Assembly (NCBI GenBank): GCA_964404765.1
Contig: CAYOLL010000222.1
Location: forward strand, 1 to 9,130
Length of the DNA: 9,130 nt
DNA from: CAYOLL01 sp964404765 [NCBI: uncultured Gemmatimonadota bacterium]
GTDB taxonomy: Bacteria; 4572-55
Reading direction: 5' to 3'
The translations under genes and the position numbers were made by a program. The notes below the pieces were generated by a model, which was not told the origin of the DNA, ran no database searches, and saw nothing but the letters and a program-made list of their open reading frames with translations. The number at the start of each line of letters is the position of its first letter. The stretch's first letter is position 1. This document shows, piece after piece, positions 6,041 through 9,130 of the stretch.

Positions 6041-6823
6041 ATGCCGTTAGCAACCTTGACTTTAACCGTCGATAAACCCATCGCGCGTCTGTATCTGAAT
6101 CGGCCGGCTATTCATAATGCCTTTAATCCAGAGGTAATCCGCGAGCTGCACGAAACATTTGAGGAATTGGGTCAAAACCCGGATGTAAGAATCATTGTTC
6201 TTTCGGGACACGGCAAATCTTTCTGCGCCGGCGCCGACTTAAATTGGATGAAAGCGATGGTCGCCTACACCTTTGAAGAAAATCAGGCCGATGCCCGAAA
6301 GATGGCGCTCATGTTTAAAACCATTAATGAATGCCCAAAACCGGTGATTGGGCGCATTAACGGGGCGGCCATCGGCGGTGGCATGGGCTTAATCAGTGTT
6401 TGTGATACGGTCGTAGCAGTGGAGTCCGCGCAGTTTGGTTTTAGTGAAGTTCGGCTGGGTCTAGTACCTGCGGTTATCTCCTCTTTTGTATTCCCGAAAA
6501 TTGGTCCGAGTCAGGCGCGGGCATTGTTTCTTTCCGGCGAACGGTTTAATACCGTTAAAGCCCGCGATATTGGTTTGATTCATCATGTCGTTTCAGTCGA
6601 GGAATTAGACCCAAAAATTGAACAACAGATCGAGCAGTTTTTAATGGCCGGGCCGGAAGCTATTGCCACGGCAAAAAAAATGATTCATGATTTAACACCG
6701 CTCAATATGGAAACAACGATGGCTTTAAACGCTATCGGTATTGCCGAACGCCGCGCCAGCGCCGAAGGCCAGGAAGGTATGACCGCCTTTTTGGAAAAAA
6801 GGCCGGCTAATTGGAACGGATAA
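6041..6823 (+). CDS. Enoyl-CoA hydratase/isomerase family protein, LiuC/AtuE-like
   Basis: This is a cytoplasmic crotonase-fold enzyme of 260 residues, the usual length. The oxyanion-hole segments are FCAGADLNWM (residues 61-70) and NGAAIGGGMGL (107-117). FGFSEVRLGLVPAVIS (132-147) contains the catalytic-position Glu136. The position of the other glutamate used by classical enoyl-CoA hydratase is Gly116. The combination with SEVRLGLxPAVIS is, as I recall, typical of methylglutaconyl-CoA or isohexenylglutaconyl-CoA hydratases (leucine or terpene degradation) rather than of fatty-acid beta-oxidation. No other leucine-degradation gene is in the window, so the substrate stays open. It is the first gene after the terminator at 5752-5787 and may be controlled through the palindrome at 5803-5819. 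The metal transporter gene at 6908 follows closely and may be co-transcribed. Confidence 0.9.
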   Translation: MPLATLTLTVDKPIARLYLNRPAIHNAFNPEVIRELHETFEELGQNPDVRIIVLSGHGKSFCAGADLNWMKAMVAYTFEENQADARKMALMFKTINECPKPVIGRINGAAIGGGMGLISVCDTVVAVESAQFGFSEVRLGLVPAVISSFVFPKIGPSQARALFLSGERFNTVKARDIGLIHHVVSVEELDPKIEQQIEQFLMAGPEAIATAKKMIHDLTPLNMETTMALNAIGIAERRASAEGQEGMTAFLEKRPANWNG

Positions 6824-6893
6824 CCTCCCATGCTAAACGTTTTGTGCTTTATCGAAACATCGCCGGAGCTGCATCCCGAGCTTAGGACATTAC

Positions 6894-6898
6894 AAAGG
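6894..6898 (+). promoter_or_regulatory. Ribosome binding site supporting the internal CDF start
   Basis: AAAGG lies 9 bp before ATG 6908. The same AAAGG at 8 bp serves the ZIP gene at 7922. The earlier in-frame ATG at 6830 has no comparable site. Confidence 0.5.
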
Positions 6899-6907
6899 CT
6901 GTCAAAA

Positions 6908-7792
6908 ATGTCAAAAAATGAGCATCATATTTCTAAAGGTTTACGCTCAACACTGTTGGGTGTGGTCGTTAATACCCTCCTGGCGGTGCTAAAAATTATT
7001 AGCGGAATGGTGGGTAACTCCTATGCTCTTATTGCCGACGGCATCGAGTCGGCCACAGATATTCTGGGCTCGGCGGTAGTATTGACCGGCATTAAAATCG
7101 CCACAAAGCCGCCGGACGAAGACCATCCATACGGACACGGGAAAGCGGAGCCGCTGGCCGCCATGGCCGTATCGCTGATGCTGCTGGGCGCGGCGCTCGG
7201 CATGGCGATTCAAAGCATTCGCGAGATTGTCACGCCGCATCATGCTCCGGAACCTTTTACGCTATTTGTGCTGGTGGGTGTGATTTTTGCCAAAGAACTG
7301 CTCTTCCGATTCGTCATTACCGTTGGTGAGAATCTGGAAAGCACGGCTGTTAAAACCGATGCCTGGCATCATCGTTCGGACGCTATCACCTCTGCTGCCG
7401 CTTTTGTCGGCATCTCTATTGCTCTTCTGGCAGGCGACGGTTATGAAAGCGCCGATGATTGGGCGGCGCTGATCGCCTGCGGCATCATCGCTTACAATGG
7501 TATCCGGCTTCTGCGCGTTGGTCTTGCCGAAGTTATGGATGAACAACCGTCGTTGCAATATCAAGAAAATGTCCGCCAATTGGCGCGATCTGTTCCTGGC
7601 GTAGTAGATATTGAAAAGTGCCGAATCCGTAAGAGCGGATTTGATTTTTTTGTAGAAATTCATGTCGAAGTCGAACCGGAGATTTCTGTTTATGCCGGAC
7701 ACGAAATCGCCCGGGCGGTCAAAGTGGCATTGGCGGAAAGCAATTTGGGTATTTTGGATACGATTGTACACATTGAACCCTGTACACTTTGA
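6908..7792 (+). CDS. Cation diffusion facilitator (CDF) divalent metal transporter
   Basis: A membrane antiporter that usually exports Zn2+, Fe2+, Mn2+ or similar ions in exchange for protons. Numbered from the longer in-frame ATG at 6830 (320 residues), the second membrane helix carries the metal-site pattern GIESATD (Glu73xxxAsp77). The loop HPYGHGKAE (99-107) is a CDF signature. The fifth helix carries HHRSD (His180xxxAsp184). The C-terminal cytoplasmic domain has His278, His291 and VHIEP with His314, matching the dimer metal sites of YiiP-type proteins. I prefer the start at 6908 (294 residues). It has the better ribosome site, begins just before the family-typical RSTLLGVVVN segment, and drops 26 residues that do not look like CDF sequence. 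The 6830 start, 6 bp after the hydratase stop, is the alternative. The metal cannot be named; Glu in place of the first site's usual Asp or His may affect selectivity. Confidence 0.9.
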   Translation: MSKNEHHISKGLRSTLLGVVVNTLLAVLKIISGMVGNSYALIADGIESATDILGSAVVLTGIKIATKPPDEDHPYGHGKAEPLAAMAVSLMLLGAALGMAIQSIREIVTPHHAPEPFTLFVLVGVIFAKELLFRFVITVGENLESTAVKTDAWHHRSDAITSAAAFVGISIALLAGDGYESADDWAALIACGIIAYNGIRLLRVGLAEVMDEQPSLQYQENVRQLARSVPGVVDIEKCRIRKSGFDFFVEIHVEVEPEISVYAGHEIARAVKVALAESNLGILDTIVHIEPCTL

Positions 7793-7921
7793 GGCGGGTT
7801 TTACTCCACTTCTCATGAGTCACAAAGTCACAGTAATTTAGCAAATCAAGAGGTGTTTTGCGCTCACATGCGCGCTTGTGATCATGCCGTGATCTTTGCG
7901 GCCGAAAGAAAGGTTTAATAT
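7793..7921. promoter_or_regulatory. 129-bp leader of the ZIP gene with repeat remnants
   Basis: GTCACAAAGTCAC at 7819-7831, followed by AGTAATTT, is a CACAAAGT-type repeat arm, and GATCTTTGCGGC at 7892-7903 is a possible opposite arm. Between them are TCACA/TGTGA (7864-7868 and 7877-7881) and GATCA/TGATC (7880-7884 and 7890-7894), which could form small alternative hairpins. AAAGG at 7909-7913 is the ribosome site. No recognised metal-responsive operator or riboswitch can be assigned. Confidence 0.4.
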
Positions 7922-8662
7922 ATGGAAGTTAGCCTTATGACCGTTTTTTGGTTTGCTTTACTGACCGCAGTCGCCACCGGTTTTGGAGCGCTGCCGTTTT
8001 TTCTGTTTAAGCAAATGAATCGCACCTGGCTGGGCATTTCCAATTCTATTGCCAGCGGCTTGATGATTACCGCCAGTTTTAGTTTGATTTACGAAGGAAT
8101 CAACTACAATCTATGGCTGGTGATTATCGGCATCATGTCAGGATTGGGCTTTATCCTGGCCAGTAATAAAGTCTTGGAGCGTTACGAGCACCTTAAGGTC
8201 GGCAATCTGGAAGGCATTAATGCCAAAAAAGCCTTGCTTATTGTGGGCGTAATGACATTGCATTCCTTTACCGAAGGCGTGGGCGTGGGCGTCTCGTTTG
8301 GCGGTGGAATGGATTTTGGTCTGTTTATTACGGCGGCGATTGCCGTCCATAATATTCCGGAAGGTTTGGCGATTAGTCTGGTCCTGGTGCCGCGTGGCGT
8401 CTCGGTCTGGTATGCCGCTTTTTGGAGTATCTTTTCCAGCATTCCCCAGCCTATTACGGCAGTGCCGTCTTATATGTTTGTCGAATTTTTCAAGCCGTTT
8501 TTACCGGTTGGACTGGGTTTTGCCGCCGGCGCGATGATCTGGATGGTTTTCTCGGAACTCGTGCCCGAAGCCAGCGAGGATTGCACGCCCAGCACCGTCG
8601 GCATTACGATTACCATCTCAGTAGCGATAATGGTGATCTTTCAAGAATTTTTACGACACTGA
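7922..8662 (+). CDS. ZIP family divalent metal transporter (ZupT-like)
   Basis: This is an inner-membrane transporter that normally brings Zn2+, and often Fe2+ or Mn2+, into the cytoplasm. The 246 residues form about eight hydrophobic segments. The ZIP signatures are HSFTEGVGVGVSFG (114-127, with His114 and Glu118 in the metal path) and AVHNIPEGLAISL (141-153, with His143, Asn144 and Glu147). SELVPEA (211-217) is the last conserved helix motif. The variable loop between the third and fourth helices has only a single His (His90) and no His cluster, unlike many zinc-specific members. AAAGG at 7909-7913 supports ATG 7922. It follows the CDF gene on the same strand after 129 bp, so an uptake-type and an efflux-type transporter are adjacent. 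Actual metal and direction are inferred from family only. No terminator directly follows, but the palindromes from 8703 on could end the transcript. Confidence 0.92.
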   Translation: MEVSLMTVFWFALLTAVATGFGALPFFLFKQMNRTWLGISNSIASGLMITASFSLIYEGINYNLWLVIIGIMSGLGFILASNKVLERYEHLKVGNLEGINAKKALLIVGVMTLHSFTEGVGVGVSFGGGMDFGLFITAAIAVHNIPEGLAISLVLVPRGVSVWYAAFWSIFSSIPQPITAVPSYMFVEFFKPFLPVGLGFAAGAMIWMVFSELVPEASEDCTPSTVGITITISVAIMVIFQEFLRH

Positions 8663-8671
8663 TTCAGCTTT

Positions 8672-8980
8672 AAAAACTCAATTTTCAACATACTTCGTGA
8701 AGCTTAGGAACGTGTACTAAATAATTTTCGCATTTCAAGCCCCATCGGGGCTGTATGGTTCTTTCCAGCCCCGGTCTGCTACAAACGGGTCGCCCCGATG
8801 GGGCTTGAAATGCGGAAGTTATACTGGTTAAGGGTTAGAAGTTGCATTTTAAACCCTTAGGGTTTTGCTGCCAAAAGCGGTGGAAACCGGCAAGCTTCGG
8901 CCATTTCCACAAAGAAAACCCTAAGGGTTTATTCTGCCAAAAATAACCCTTAATGAGAATATTTAGTACACGTTCCTAAG
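8672..8980. mobile_element. Large palindromic MITE-like element with split right arm (copy 1)
   Basis: The outer arms are perfect over 21 bp: CTTAGGAACGTG... at 8703-8723 and its complement at 8960-8980. Inside them a perfect 23-bp inverted repeat joins 8729-8751 to 8792-8814; each arm carries its own GCCCC/GGGGC mini-palindrome. A competing 8-bp hairpin, CGGGGCTG/CAGCCCCG (8746-8753 and 8766-8773), overlaps it. The sequence outside the left arm, 8672-8702, also recurs in the copy at 1-113, so the unit is longer on that side. There is no reading frame of note and no clear target duplication around the whole element. A non-autonomous transposable element is the best reading; a structured regulatory or recombination site is an alternative. 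Confidence 0.75.
8823..8959. mobile_element. Nested palindromic insertion within the right arm
   Basis: The left arm of the host element is continuous from the 8703-8723 end into CGCATTT. The right arm is interrupted between AAGTTAT (8816-8822) and TATTTAG (8960-8966), with TAT at both junctions. The copy at 1-113 has the uninterrupted form (AAGTTATTTAA at 57-67). The inserted 137 bp has its own layered symmetry. TTAAGGGTTA (8828-8837) pairs with 8944-8953, a perfect 17-bp repeat joins 8850-8866 to 8915-8931, and GTGGAAA (8880-8886) pairs with 8904-8910. A 3-bp target duplication fits but is too short to prove the event. Confidence 0.65.
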
Positions 8981-9130
8981 TAAGTTACCAGAGGTTATTG
9001 AGGGGATACTTTTCAATCCATATTGGATCGTGAGCTTTCCAAATGAAGAAACAGCGGGCAATTATGGTATAGTTGTGTAATTGCTCAAAAAGTGGTGGTA
9101 AACCTAACCTTGCGAAGGCTTCAGTGCACG
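8981..9130. other. Right-end non-coding sequence
   Basis: No gene is visible. Small symmetries are ATCCA-TAT-TGGAT (9016-9028), GCAATTA/TAATTGC (9058-9064 and 9078-9084, no T-run after it) and AACCTTGCGAAGG (9106-9118). The last is related to the CCTT/AAGG palindromes at 1036-1046 and 1271-1285. The unit may continue beyond the window. Confidence 0.5.

Noticed and set aside
7262-7816. 184-codon antisense frame over the CDF gene
   Set aside because: The + strand carries the complete CDF motifs; the antisense frame shows none.
7864-7881. TCACA...TGTGA as a CRP site
   Set aside because: The half-sites are in the reverse order to the CRP consensus (TGTGA then TCACA) and belong to a small hairpin-rich leader.
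8703-8980. Structured region as a tRNA, riboswitch or other classical ncRNA
   Set aside because: No tRNA arms or known riboswitch core can be recognised, it lies downstream of a gene, and it recurs as a dispersed repeat.
9058-9084. GCAATTA/TAATTGC hairpin as a terminator
   Set aside because: The stem is AT-rich with a 13-base loop and is followed by A residues, not a T-run.

Overview
The window carries seven genes, all on the + strand, separated by unusually repeat-rich spacers. It suggests an uncultivated Gram-negative-type bacterium of moderate GC. Two lipoproteins with clear lipoboxes, good Shine-Dalgarno sites (GGAGG, AAGGAG, GAGGA, AAAGG) and many families of intergenic palindromes would fit something like Calditrichota/KSB1 or another FCB-type lineage. 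That placement is a guess from style, not from any marker gene.

Positions 1-3459 hold part of a polyamine ABC importer. A PotC-type permease (226-1005) is followed by 534 bp of palindromic repeats. Then come a lipoprotein with two FxLyD-like domains (1540-2313) and, 60 bp on, a PotD-type substrate-binding lipoprotein (2374-3459). The PotA ATPase and PotB permease are not in the window; they may lie upstream, beyond the repeat at position 1. Together these proteins would capture a polyamine or similar cation outside the membrane and pass it through the permease.

Positions 3460-5711 hold a spacer and a 636-residue GTG-start protein. A PP2C-like domain that has lost its metal-binding aspartates is joined through one membrane helix to an eight-repeat PQQ-type beta-propeller. 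It ends close to a strong terminator at 5752-5787. This is the most unusual protein here.

Positions 5788-7792 begin with a palindromic operator candidate and a compact double-hairpin repeat. These precede a LiuC/AtuE-like enoyl-CoA hydratase family protein (6041-6823) and a closely following cation diffusion facilitator (start 6908 preferred). A ZIP-family metal transporter (7922-8662) follows, so an exporter-type and an importer-type divalent metal transporter sit side by side.

The right end (8663-9130) has no gene. It contains a large palindromic element whose right arm appears to be split by a second palindromic element. Part of the same family lies at the left edge of the window (1-113), so the window runs from one copy to another. 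I see no tRNA, rRNA, CRISPR array, transposase or phage gene, and no sign of a new defence system. The striking features are the layered non-coding palindromes and the pseudo-phosphatase/propeller fusion.
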